A stretch of DNA of 64,000 nt from Saccharina japonica (lineage: Eukaryota; Sar; Phaeophyceae; Laminariales; Laminariaceae). Shown piece by piece: positions 46,301-57,252 of the stretch (its first letter is position 1; every line of letters begins with the position of its first letter). Made by a program: the position numbers and the translations under genes. The stretch covers positions 1 to 64,000 of the forward strand of contig MEHQ01001295.1 of NCBI GenBank assembly GCA_008828725.1, read 5' to 3'. The notes under the pieces are model-generated. The model was not told the DNA's origin. It saw only the letters and a list, made by a program, of their open reading frames with translations, and did not search any database.

Positions 46301-47199
46301 GGTAAGGATCCAACAAGTATCCATGCAAACTGTTTTTGATAGCGTTCGTCGGGAATTCTCCGCGCAATTGGAACGGCTCTGGTGTTGTTTGCGGGGATGG
46401 GTGGCATGTATGCCGAATCGATACGCGTCCATACGGCAGGAGTCGAGGACAACCACTTTGAAGCACCCAACTGCGGCCGACGGTCGTATGAGTAGTTTCA
46501 TGCCTAGAATGTTCCATGTCGTCGCGTCTACGTATCTATTCAGCGATACAGAAAAGCAAGTACGATTGGTTGTTGCATCCTCGGCAGGGCGTAATCCATT
46601 GAGCGTGGTATGTCAGTGGATTTGAAGCATATGGTATTGGGCAGGCGTGATGTTCCCCGCCATTTACCGAATCCCTGTATACCATTCTGTTTGTAGGTTT
46701 GGCGAAGGAACGTATCACTGGACAATAGGCAACAGGTGAACGGATCATATGCCCCAAAATGGCCAATGTGACCGTTTCGCACTTTGTATTTGCAACCCCA
46801 TCGGCATCCTTTTCTACCCGGCAGGCCCAAAATGGGGTTTCCAAGTACAAGGGTCTTCGTCAGTCACTCTCTCTCATCGGCAAGGAGGAAGGACTGCGGG
46901 GACTCTATGCTGGAGCAGGAGCCCACTTAGCGCGTGTAGCGATTGGGGCGGTATCATTGAGATGTCTTGAGTGGTATGGGAAAGACGTTGTCTTGATCCT
47001 ATTTGAAAAGCGCGCTAGCTCCCGTTTCGTTGAAAGGCTGAACCGCTGCATTGAAATACTGCCAGAGCCGTTGTCAAATGTAATTGGATATGTCACAGTA
47101 GTTTTCTATATTCTCCCGAAACTTCTGTGCATTATGCTGGTGACCACTCTTTCGATTTTGCCGGAAGGTCGCCCAGGCCCCAATGCATGGCCTATGTGA
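37399..47199 (+). CDS. SLC25-type mitochondrial carrier, copy A (6 exons, 441 residues)
   Basis: Exons 37399-37680, 37948-38041, 43302-43516, 43984-44147, 46106-46301 and 46825-47199 join without a stop, and every intron is GT-AG with donors GTGAAT, GTATGT, GTGCGA, GTGAGT and GTAAGG. Three carrier repeats are visible. Repeat 1 has PLQVVKVQQQ (split by intron 1) with ERDGAKGFLRG. Repeat 2 has NPIGVIQTRMQ with KGEGAGGFYKG. Repeat 3 has YPFEVVRTRQREQ with GKEEGLRGLYAG. Such proteins carry metabolites across the inner mitochondrial (or peroxisomal) membrane; the substrate is not readable here. Signatures 1 and 2 lack the usual acidic residue. A C-terminal extension of about 70 residues ends NAWPM. 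Intron 2 is 5260 bp and full of repeats, yet coding is intact. Confidence 0.8.
38519..38785. repeat. TAACATTATGTTA-word array, left part
   Basis: Irregular TAACA/TGTTA words, including CGTTAACGTTATGTTACACC and CACTTTAACATAATGTTAGG, separated by ordinary sequence. It lies in intron 2 of carrier copy A and continues beyond the palindrome at 39572. Confidence 0.7.
38786..39571. repeat. 786-bp near-perfect palindrome
   Basis: Two arms of about 390 bp meet near 39178 (TTCCTTACTGTCAGTAAGGA) with almost no spacer. The ends read ACAGTAGTAACCATCT inward on both sides. Arms differ by scattered single bases. A 73-codon open frame appears in both arms (38897-39118 plus, 39238-39459 minus), beginning at GTG and agreeing at 63 of 73 residues, without sign of constraint. 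The palindrome interrupts a TAACATTATGTTA-type array and may be a foldback transposon. Confidence 0.85.
39572..41395. repeat. TAACATTATGTTA-word array, right part
   Basis: About fifteen clear copies of a word close to GTAACATTATGTTAC, plus many half-words (CTAACAC, GTTAC), occur at irregular spacing, often as the pair AACACGGTAACATAATGTTA. From about 40840 the blocks also repeat at larger scale: TAGGAATTTCTGTAACACAC near 41130 resembles AATTCCGCTAACACACTAAC near 40991. No gene. Confidence 0.75.
41495..41830. repeat. TTGCATGCAA-word array, part 1
   Basis: GCATGCAACTTGCATACC, CAAGCTTGCATGCC and similar words built on TTGCATGCAA recur at irregular spacing. Part 2 is at 42195-42415. The two parts are separated by a different minisatellite. 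Confidence 0.65.
41878..42065. repeat. ~30-bp minisatellite, about 6 units
   Basis: Units such as GCACACCGACCTAGAGG with TTTCCAAGC repeat about every 28-31 bases with many substitutions. Confidence 0.7.
42086..42110. repeat. Internal telomere-like tract
   Basis: GGGGTTAGGGTTAGTGTTAG sits between two G-rich flanks, close to the TTGCATGCAA arrays. Confidence 0.6.
42195..42415. repeat. TTGCATGCAA-word array, part 2
   Basis: GCTTGCATGCAATGCAACTT and CATGCAAGTTGCATGCACG type words. The array ends a few bases before the foldback element at 42427. Confidence 0.65.
42427..42716 (-). mobile_element. GC-rich foldback element with telomere-like core, copy 2 (290 bp)
   Basis: The left end reads GATGTACATCATTTAACTTT then TTCGTGGCA. 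The right end is GTGCCACGAAAAAGTCAAAT then AATGTAGATC. Compared with copies 1 and 4 it is inverted, so its core reads (CCCTAA)n at about 42537-42568, the longest telomere-like block of the four. It lies in intron 2 of carrier copy A. Confidence 0.75.
44397..44473 (-). other. tRNA-like sequence in intron 4 of carrier copy A
   Basis: Read on the minus strand, GAGG-GTTCGGG-CCTC forms a T-arm-like hairpin with a 7-base loop. CTGTTA sits between AAGC and GCTT, and GTGGTCTGACGGGTAATCAC resembles a D arm. The acceptor stem does not close, so I read it as a decayed tRNA or the head of a tRNA-derived SINE. Confidence 0.3.
45670..45701. repeat. (AT)n(GT)n microsatellite
   Basis: About ten AT followed by five GT dinucleotides within intron 4 of carrier copy A. 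Confidence 0.9.
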
Positions 47200-49399
47200 A
47201 AAACTCCATAAATACATATCATCACCGTAGATCGTGGAGAAGCAGACACTATGTCATTGATGGATTTAAGGCAAATACCGTCGAGGGCCAAGGGCTCGGC
47301 GAGGAGGATGCGGCATTTGACCTTGATGAGGGATCTACAACACATGCGCCTGGCCTATCGCATATGACACCTGGCAAACCTGTTAGATATCGGCGGTGCT
47401 GTCGAACTCCCAGGGGCAATGATACCTATCTTATTTGTATGGGGTTTGTCATTAAAGGGTGAAGGCATGGGATGGGCCACAGCGGACAGCGAGTAGGATT
47501 CAGTCCTTGCACGAAAGAGCAGAGTGTGCATGCAGGATAGGGTGCCTTCTTCCCAACGTGACATGATGAGCGTTTGTTTCTCCAAGGTGTATCGAGGTCC
47601 GTTACCAATGGAGCACGTTCGTTGTCCCAGACCGTCTAAAATTGGGTGCAAAGCGTTGCAAAGTGTTGGAAGCTTTGTTGTGTTTGCACGTAGATCATCT
47701 GTCTGAAAAAGGGGATGCGGCCCTTTTGTAAATGCAAGGACAAACGGTTTTGGATGATACGCAGCTTTTATGGGAGAATCAGATATTTGTCATATGTGTT
47801 CATTTTCATTGTTTTTTGTTTGTCACGTTGTATGCATAGTAGGAACGGGAATCCGGCCCATACATAAAATTGGGACTGCTTGCGATAACGTGTTTTGACC
47901 CAGGAAAAATACTGCTTACAGCTAAGTCCTCCCGGGAAAATGTTACTCTCTACACTGCTCTACAGCATCAGTTTTCAAAGACTGACGTCTCTGGTTGTGT
48001 ACGCTTTAATCCGGCCTGATAAGTTTAAACTCCAGTAAGCATTGTCTGGCGAGTTTCTTGTTAGGGTGTGTTTGTCCCTGTTGCTACGGGTTGGAGAAGT
48101 TAGTGTAACCAAGCGTCTCCACCTAAACGATGCAATTTTTTTTAAGGGGGCACTTCAGGCGAACCTATAAGGGCCCTACAATCTCCAAAATATACAGATT
48201 CATTTTTTTTCCAATTGCAACCCTGCTTCTGGTATCAGTTCGACCTTTCATGCCTCCCTACGAGCTGGTTCAGACATATCACCCCAAATTTCGTCAGCCA
48301 CGAATGCCTCATGCAATCGCAACTCTGATGCCACATATCACACTGACCGCCATGGAAATTGGAGGAGGTTAACATCGCAAGTTGTTTTTTCGAAGACCTA
48401 GAACTGGTGCTACCCCCGAAAATGTGGACCGACCAATCACAGGCCTTCAAAGAGGTTAATAATTGTCAGGCGTTTCCGTGCAGTACATGTGTTTTTCCTT
48501 GATGTTTTTTTTCTGGACGAGCGGCTTCCAGGTGGTCCAAGACATGTTCGTACGAAGTTTCACGCAAATATTCGAAGATCTGACTGGTTTGGTCAGTATT
48601 ACGTCGTAAGTCATGTTTTAAGCCAACAATCGACTACCTGGTATATGCTGAAACTACAGGAAGCCCTTACGAAGCGATGCCGGGATTTGCACGTTTTACC
48701 GAACAAAGGTCAAAATGTCCACGCCGTTTTCATGAGATGAACCTTGACCGTTTGCACACGCGTTCTATATGCCCTTGCAAAACCATAGGCGGGGGGGGGG
48801 GGGTTCGTCGCCGGAAACTCGGGAGCTCGTAAGACCCAAAAAGAACACAAAAACCGGAACACGTGACAAAAACACACACATACACAACCGGTATCGGGTT
48901 GGCAGAGGTTCATATAACATGCGTGCCGAATTTCAGGGTTTATCTCCAAAAACCGGCGTGAACTTTGACTGCTGAGTATATTGGGGGTGATACGCTGGAA
49001 CCAGGCTGTATCGAAAACGCAAATTATTCAGTTCTGATGCTCGGACCTACTCCCTGGGAGCAGATCTACTGTACAGTAGAGGGCCTAGGTTATGGGCAAC
49101 ATGTTATTTAATAGTTTCACACTCAGGGGCTGGATCGATCCGACGCCTTTTTCATCACGAAAATTGCATCTTACTCAAGAACGGACTCCCAATATACATC
49201 TCTGGTACCCAAAGACAAATTTGGAAAATGACTTGTTTCTCCGGGTATTGATACTGTTTTAACTCAGATTTTCGTCATGGACGCCGAGGATCAGCAGGTG
49301 AACCAACCTGGGCCTCTAGTTCGACCGTTCGTCGCGTCCTACGTGGCCACGGCAGTGTATAGTGTATAGGTACCAAACAGGAGCTCCGAAACGAGCCAA
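47200..49399. other. Spacer between carrier copies; no gene recognised
   Basis: The first part is 3' flank of carrier A, with partial similarity to the 3' flank of copy B. A poly-G run lies at 48792-48804. AATGTCCACGCCGTTT near 48713 recurs near 59709, a hint of a dispersed repeat. No coding exon was found, so the copy at 49400-49713 appears to be a lone first exon. Confidence 0.35.
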
Positions 49400-49713
49400 A
49401 CTCTTACTGCTGAGCACTTTCGTTTCGCGATACAAGCACAGCAATGCCTGCCCTCGCTTGCGGATCCAAGGGACCCAATACCTGCTAGGGCGCCCGTGTA
49501 CTTCTGGTACTGCTGCCTCTAACTCGTCTGCTGAGCAGGTTGAACGCCGTCGACAGCTCGATCTGCACAACAGGTGTGTTTCAAGCCAACGGCATACAAT
49601 CCCAACAAAGAGCAACAAAGCAGAGGCGCCGACAAAAGGAAAGGTGGACGAGGTACCCTTCTTTGCCATGTAGCTTTCTTTGAAGCTCGGGCCGTATGCC
49701 TTGGTGAGCCCAT
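49400..49713 (-). pseudogene. Broken first exon of a third carrier copy (C)
   Basis: ATG at 49713 begins MGSPRHTARASKK, matching MGSPRHSAQASKG of copy A. The upstream sequence (CTCGGAACTATGGGCTCACC, start codon included) also matches. The frame ends at a TAG near 49519. Past the stop the same frame reads RQQYQKYTGALAG, matching the RQRYQEVMGL region of the intact copies before similarity fades. The first carrier signature and all later exons are absent. It points away from copy B and toward copy A, so it is an inverted, dead duplicate. Confidence 0.7.
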
Positions 49714-50150
49714 AGTTCCGAGACGCTTTGGGGTGTGCTGCAGTACTGGGCCCCGAGGGAGAGTTTACTGCAACTATGTACGCATGCAGACACGCAGACA
49801 TGCACAGCGATATGTTACACCAATAGGGAGGTTTCTCCGGAACCAGTATTTTTTTTTCCATATAGCGGGGCGGCGGTGGGAAGAACGTTTAATTGTTATT
49901 TTTTTAATTTTGAAAATTTGAACACACGATACTGTATCTAGTATACTTCAAAATTCAAAATTCAAAATTCAAAAACTGAAATAAAATGCTGGAATCTTAC
50001 CGTCCCCGGCCCCCGCTACAACAAAAACACATATTCTTGGGGAAACCTGCTTGGTCTCCCCGCGTGCCCCCCCGGTGCCTGAACTAAGCTTCCCCGCGGT
50101 GCGCACTGCCGCAGCACAGGTCAGAGCGTCCCTGTGTCCGCTCTCGAACT

Positions 50151-53100
50151 ATGGCCTTACCAAGGCGTCCGAGTCCGACTCCAAAGGGACCTGCACGGAA
50201 AAGAAGGGCACTTCGTCCACCTTTGCGTTTGTTGGCGGCCCGTCTGCTTTGCTGCACTTTGTTCGGATCATGCGTCGTCGGGTTCAAAGATACCTACCAT
50301 ACCGGCAGATATGTCGCCGCCGCCCAACCTTCTAAGCCCAGGTGGAGGCAGCGCTACCAGGAAGTTATGGGCCTGTCCGACATGCAGCTGCTGCATCTAG
50401 CGGGGGCACTTCTGCCCGTGGTCGCGGCCAATCCTTTTCAGGTAACCCCGTCACAAAAGTATCACTGATCATACGGACTTGAAAGCAAAATTCAAAATAG
50501 GGGGTGCTGGTTGTGCGACGTTTGTGTGACACGTGTCCGATTACGCAGGGTATCGTACTGCTTGCTGCTGCTACGTCGTGACGGTCTGCACTGCTGTTTG
50601 CGTCCATGTCGCGATGATCTGCACTACCTGCTGCTCCCGTGTCGCCATGGTGTTTGCATGTTACATCCTGACAATATATTTGGTGCCTGCACCGACTGAT
50701 GTCTGCTGTATCATTTGCTTCGTCCTTATTGTCCATTTGAACGGCCGTCGAACTGCACACACAGGTTGTGAAAGTGCAGCAACAGTCTTCAACGGATCCG
50801 CAAGGAGGCTCTCGTGCTGCTGTAGCTGTCGCACGAGCCATCTTGGAGCGCGATGGGATCAAAGGTAGAGCGAGGTATCCGGTGCTTCGTACTGCAATGC
50901 TGCTCGACATCTGCTTCGTCTGCTGCTGTGCTGCATGCATTGCAGCTGCTCTATGGTAGGCGCTAAGCGTGTGCCTCTCGTGGAGTTCACCGTCTGTATT
51001 CTACCTCGAAAGGATGTACAGATAGGTCATGACTGCCCAGGTACCTGGTGCCAGGTATTATTTTACGAAGGACTCACGCCTCGGACAGATCGTCGATTCC
51101 TACTGCATGATCTAGATATGTTCCGGCCATGCATACGTATCCCTGGTCTGTATGGTATGATCAAGAATAGTACCTGATGTCACCGGGTGGTATAACCTGC
51201 ATGATCTAGGATATGTTTCCTGGGTTGGGTGTGTACTACAGTGTACATATATCCTGCATAACGTATCATGGCAGCTCAGGTTCTAGATGATAATATTTAG
51301 ATTATCTATCTATTGATGATATATCTGTACATGATATGTCCGATGGGTGGAACCTTGCCAAAGACGGTCGCCCCGGTAGACTAGTGGTCAGCTTCAAAGG
51401 CTACTAGCATTGGTACCCGACCTAACCCTACATGTCGCGGCTTGTCACGACATGCCGCGCCACGTCGCAAAATGCCGCGGCATGTGTCACGGCGTGCCGC
51501 GGCAGCGTCCGTGGCGTGTCGCGGCATGTCGTGACACGTCGCGATATGTCGCGACACGCGTCGCGACACATGCCACAAAAAAGTCAAATAATGTAGACCC
51601 GTGAAAAGCGTCCTTGGAGTTGTTCGAAACCAAAGGTGCTAGAGGCACACCGAAGTGCTGCAACTATGCATGCTTCTTATGTGTCCAGCCGGGATAAGCT
51701 CACAATACCGTACTCATGCGCGGCATATCCCCCTCCCTCTGTGCGTGCTCTCGTTTGTTCTGGGCGAACACACCTCAGGTTTTTTCCGAGGGGTGTTCCC
51801 GGCGCTGGTTGGAATCTGTCCTTCCATTTTGTCGCACAGTTTGGTGTACTACATCCTGAAGCAAGTGGTAACCAAGGGGACGTGGTCTGGTGAGAGGCAT
51901 GGCACTCGGACGGAGCTGCTGTGTGGCTCGGCAGCAATTCTCGCCCAAAACATCGTCACGAATCCTATCGCGGTGATTCAGACTCGAATGCAGGTACACA
52001 TTACCTTATTTACGGAATCCTGCAACGCGCCCCACCGCGGTAGATTGCGATAGCGTAGCTGGGTCCCTAGGAACTCGCGTCGCTGGATAGTTTTTAGTCT
52101 GTTACCTTGTAACTCACACCACCTACGATAGGGGTAGCATTGTTTGCCGGAATAGGTGGGACTCTGCCGTGGCTCCATACCCGAGGCACTACCCAATGAA
52201 GGCGTGACTCATCGTCGGAAAGTCTTCTGTGCTGCACGTGTTATCTTCGCTGTATATACCTAGGTAGGTCATCGAGCTGCACTTTTATATTTTCTCAAAG
52301 CCAGTTTCCGCGTGACTTACTGGTAGTACGAATACTACTTGTAGCATAGAGCTCCTCGAGTGCCCACCCCCAGAAACGAATAGGTAGGTAGTCTACACCC
52401 CTATCGTATATAGCACGTGTCAACATGACTGTCGTCGACTTTGGTGCGCGCGGACGGCGTGTGCCGGAAGCCAGATGCGTCGGTGAGTTCGAAAGGGGTC
52501 TCTACACACTTTTGCGCCGCCAAAGGGGAGCGGCTACGGTAGAGATGCACCATTGTTTTTTTTCAGACTCCTCACTATACCCCACCCGAGAACTGATTTT
52601 GGAGGTGAAAAGATGTGCTACCCGATGAACCATCACAACGAAAAATATTGCAAGACAATACAGGTAATCAAGTTCCGACGAGTTTGGGTTAAGGTAAGGA
52701 GACGCGTCATTCAGAAAACGCTTCAGGAAAAATCGTGCTGTTTCTGTCGTATCACGCTTCAATATGTTTAACTCGGATGCATTCGCTCGTGACCATGGAT
52801 ACAATGCGCGGTGTCGCGCTGAATACTGGGGTAACTCCGAAATAGCACAGCGTGCCGACCTACACCGCAGCTGCATTCGACCTCGTGTTATTATATATGT
52901 ATACTCTACGGGCCAACCTGCTGTATAGGATGTATTGCACCATGTCCCTTGCGGATACACGTCGATTATAACGTGTTGTAGACTCAAGTCTTATTGCAGA
53001 AGTTAAGCAACAGCGCAGTGCTGTCGAATGCGGCACGCACCTCCCGTGCTCCACTGGATTCATACACCGCACATCGATCGTAATTTTTTCGGCCCGCTTG

Positions 53101-56100
53101 GCTTTCATTTGTGTGCGCGCACATGCGGTTTAGCTCGAGCTCGACCCAGCCGAGGGACGAAGTACAAGCTGGCGAGAAGTGGTGAAGTCCATCCTTGCTG
53201 GCGAGGGCCTTGGGGGGTTCTACAGAGGGTTATGGGCGTCTTGCTTGAGATGCGGCGAAAACCTTCTTGTCTACACCCTGCGTGGACGGGTGGACAGGTA
53301 CGTTTCCCCACAACATGTGAGCAATGCGTTTCAGGGGTGGTGACTTATTTTGTGAGTTGCTCGCGTGAGGAACTCAATATCTCACCCGAAACACGATTTC
53401 GAAGAAATTTTTTCGTTCAACCCGGCCAACGTTTCTATGCGCTACTACTCTAGTTCCACAACACATGCAATATTACGGGGGACCATATCAAATAGGGCGT
53501 ACGATCAACCAAAAAAGTATGTATTTACGTACCTGTTTTACTAACAATGTTTGGTCCTATTCACTATGGCCCCCCGAAATAAATGAATTAAAATGCTAAC
53601 ACGTTATTGCTCACTTCAGGAGCTCAGCCACTTAAAATGTACTGAGCCGAAACACCAACTCCCCTCCGCACCGTGGCATGTGCGGTTGTGTGGGTGTGTT
53701 AGTGTATTATACTCAAGTGACAAGAAAGATATATGCAGACCACCCAGTATGTACTTCCCGTCAGACGATGACAACATGTTGTCATTGTATGGCGCATATA
53801 CCGTCAGACGATGTACCGGCCCTCAAATACACGGACTCTAAAGACCGCCTGCCCTCATTTTCGAAAGTATACCTTGGTTCGGTTGCGTTCGGATTTGCTT
53901 GTCTGCCCCACTTAAGCAGTCTACCTATATCGCATTGAGGGGAAATGTATCCCGTCCTTTCTTGGACCAAGTAATGCCATTTGCGTTTTAGTTGTCAAGA
54001 ACCGGATCTGTTCGTTTTCGTAGTGCAACAAAATCGGTCTATCTCGCCATCAGACGACGCATGATTGCGCCAAATATGCGTTCAATGGGAAATGCTTGCA
54101 AGCGTATGTGAGCACGGGCAATGCCACACCGACGCGATGGGTAGCTTCCGTGGGGATCACTGGTTTGTTTTGGGCATTTCCAACAGCGTAGTTATCATGA
54201 AGTATCTATAAACAAAAGTATGGTCTTAATGTTCGAGATCAGCAATCCAGGTGCACTGAACCCTCATCGTGCCTCGCCGTATGTTGGAAGTGTCTTCAGA
54301 AACAAGTACGAGGGTACTAAGCAAGGGCACTTAGCTAAAACCTTTAACTAGGTTGGTATCGACAAGCACGGACCTTGTGCCTTCGACCGTGTTGGGGGGC
54401 ATACCAGGTAGCCATTAGGGTGGTGTTTAGCGTTGTGATAGTTGCCACCAGGGTGTGCTGTTGGATTACCGAGTCTGGAGTTGGATTACCTCGTATACGC
54501 TGCCGGTATATGTACTGTAACCACTCACCAACATACAGGGTTTACTTTGAATACCAGCCGAACGTATTGAGCAGCGAGAATGCGAATTCGGTAAATAGCA
54601 CTATATTTCCGACACTCATGTCGGGACGTTTGCAGTAGCACCATACTGCACCCACTGCCACAGATCAGGGCGTGTAAGGAAACACGGATGAGCGACAGAT
54701 AGGCGGTCAGCCTAACATCCAACAGCCCATGATGTACACCTAGCAGTGGCATGTGCATCTTACCGATATGCTGGAACGTGTGTGCATCCAGACCTCCATT
54801 TATTTTGCAGCCTCCCATCTGTCCATATTTTAGCCGCTACAAGCATCACAACTTGCTATATGTATGCATACTATGACGAGTCACAAGGATAGTTTGCAGT
54901 ATGACGGGGTGCCTGCCACCTCCACCGCCACCGCTACGGCTTTTTCACGCAGTTCGAGTCTCGAACCAAACGTGAGTCGAACAAACGGCATATCCCCTAC
55001 CTTGTGCTACACCTGCAGCACAATCATCAAGCATGTTTCTCCCCGCTTTTTCACCTATTGTACGGCAATGTGGGGGTCGTACACGAAAACGTGCGATATA
55101 TCACCGCGCTCGCGCAAAGATGGCTGAAGAATTGTCAACTTCGTCGGCGAGCAGCTGAGGGTCTACGCCGGGAGAAGTGCGAAGATGAGCTACGCCCCCA
55201 GCCCCGCAACCTGGTGCCGTATGCGGGGATAAAAGCGGTAGGCATGCTTGCCACTTATCCCTTCGAGGTTGTGAGAACACGCCAGCGTCAGCAGGTATGA
55301 AATCGACCCGCATATTGTCGCCTTAAGAACTGTAGCCATTTCTTGGGGTGAATACTACTTTGAATTAGTGTGGGAGCCTTTGTTTCAGTAGTATAAGGGT
55401 TTAGAATGTCGGTTTCAGAATTCTCTCCGTTCTGTGAAAATGACTGGGGTGTTGTATACTACAACGTGTGGCGTTTGCTGGCCAACTATTAGGTTTCCCA
55501 CAGTGCGTGTCTTGTCCAAGCCATTGAGAAGAGGCCGCTTGGGCCCACAATTTAGGCCCAACTTCGGTCGACGGCGGTGTGTATAGCTCCATGTCTACTA
55601 TACATAGTAAAATATCGTCACATGTGCGTAAATATCATAGCTCGCCGGGATATCTCCCGCGTTGCCAAGGTAGCTGTGAATGTATCCTTGTGGAGACGTT
55701 TAACAATGTATCAGACTGCCCAACGTGTCGGCAACCTGTCTCAGTTCGATATGCCTACTGGTGTGTGCTACAGTGCATTTCTCAATGTCTCCACAGGCTT
55801 TGTGTTACGCCCACATTGTGCAAAAGGAGGGTGCCGGCGACCTGTGTAGTTCTTTTTGCGAAATCGGAAGGTCGATGGGTGTGATTCGTTGTCGCAAGCT
55901 CGGAAAAGGGCAACAGTTTTCGTGTTGGTTCTTATTTGTTTGAAGAGCATCATTGTGGGTCGGCCTTCATGCTCTTCGCCAGTTGCCCACCGATTCCCTG
56001 TAAGCCCTTCTAAGGATGCAATTGGAAAAGAAATAGACAACTCGTCCATTTTGTGACAGGCTGATCAAACAAAGAATTGCTATTGTAACCGCTACACATT

Positions 56101-56501
56101 TGTTTTATTTATTTGCAACCCCTTCGGCATCATTTTCTACCCGACAGGCCCAGGAGGGGGTTTCCAAGTATAAGAGCCTTGGCCGGTCACTTTCTCTCGT
56201 CGGCAAGGAGGGAGGACTGCGGGGACTCTATGCCGGTGCAAGAACTCATCTAGCGCGTGTAGTGTTTGGGTCGGTGTCGGTGTTGTGTCTTGATTGGTAT
56301 GCAGATTGTTGGTGCTCTGGCGTTTCCATATTACGCGGCTGGGTATTTTTCGCTGAATTGCTGCCAGAGCCACTGGCAGATGTGGCCATAGGAGTGGCAT
56401 TAGTTACATATATGTTCTCGAAGATTTGTGCGTTTCTACTAGTGGCCGCTGTTACGAGTTTGCCTCAAAATCGCCCAGGACCCAATGCATGGCCTATGTG
56501 A
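50151..56501 (+). CDS. SLC25-type mitochondrial carrier, copy B (6 exons, 432 residues)
   Basis: Exons 50151-50441, 50765-50864, 51779-51993, 53134-53297, 55120-55294 and 56148-56501 join in frame with GT-AG introns at the same positions and phases as copy A; exons 3 and 4 are identical in length (215 and 164 bp). The start MALPRRPSP aligns with copy A's start. The three carrier repeats are NPFQVVKVQQQ with ERDGIKGFFRG, NPIAVIQTRMQ with AGEGLGGFYRG, and YPFEVVRTRQRQQ with GKEGGLRGLYAG. The C-terminus NRPGPNAWPM is conserved with copy A. Repeat 2 has lost both charged positions of the carrier signature in both copies, so this is an old family trait. Introns hold a foldback element (intron 2) and a MITE (intron 4). 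Confidence 0.82.
51420..51600 (-). mobile_element. GC-rich foldback element, copy 3, truncated at its telomere-like core
   Basis: The right half (TGTCGCGACA-type words and the end CAAAAAAGTCAAATAATGTA) aligns with copy 2. It begins abruptly at CTAACCCTAC, so everything on the far side of the core is missing. It occupies intron 2 of carrier B, the same intron that holds copy 2 in carrier A. The downstream flank CCGAAGTGCTGCAACTA is shared with copy A near 43170, so the element probably predates the gene duplication. Confidence 0.7.
53473..53579. mobile_element. TA-flanked MITE, copy 3 (107 bp)
   Basis: The ends TTACGGGGGACCATATCAAA and, inward from the right, TTTCGGGGGGCCATAGTGAA flank a short interior. 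TA lies on both sides. The inner CTAACAATGTTTGG block matches copies 1 and 2. It lies in intron 4 of carrier B. Confidence 0.7.
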
Positions 56502-57252
56502 GGAGCTCGATATTGAACCTCACGGTACATGGTGGAAGCAGATACTTCAGATACGTCCGCGTTGATCCATGTCACTTGCTATTGGAGGGGGCAGGCTCTG
56601 CGAAAAGGATAAGGCATATGGCCTTCAGAAGGAACTTGCAATACTTCGGCCAGATCATCGATTCCTACTTCATGGTGTATATCGTTCAGAACGGATAGCC
56701 TCGTGATGTGTACGATCTGGCTCGTGTTACCGGGTGGGAGCAGCAACAATTCACATGAATTTAGGACATGTTTTCTGGCCTGGATGTACACTAAAAGGGA
56801 GCAACAACAATCAACATGATCTAGAACATGTTTGCTAGCTTGGGTGTACACTGAACGGGCCCTGCACAGCATCTCGTCAAAGCGGGTTGGGATCTAGACG
56901 ATACATCTGTGTACATGACCTGTCCAGCGTGTGTAGTATTGCTATGATACAACACGTGCGACGGGTGTAAGGCGTAGATTGCAATGCCATTTGTCGACGG
57001 TTTGTATCGAACTCATAGAAATTATTAGCTGGCGTGCATGGACATATTGTTAACCTAGGGGTGCATGCATGTGGGGTGGAACACAGGAGACAGCCAAAGG
57101 GCACAGAATCTGCCGTACCGGGGTGAGCGTATTTCTCTCTAGGACGGAGGGTAGTTTTGCAGACGGTGTTTGAGCGGTAGAGGGAGCACCGGAAACAACG
57201 ACGAGCTACATGTGCACACAATTAGCCACCGCCTGTAGGACAGGTGTGAGCA

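Noticed and set aside
48130..48740. Two consecutive plus-strand frames considered as exons of a third carrier
   Set aside because: No carrier signature or similarity to exons 2-6 of copies A and B is present.
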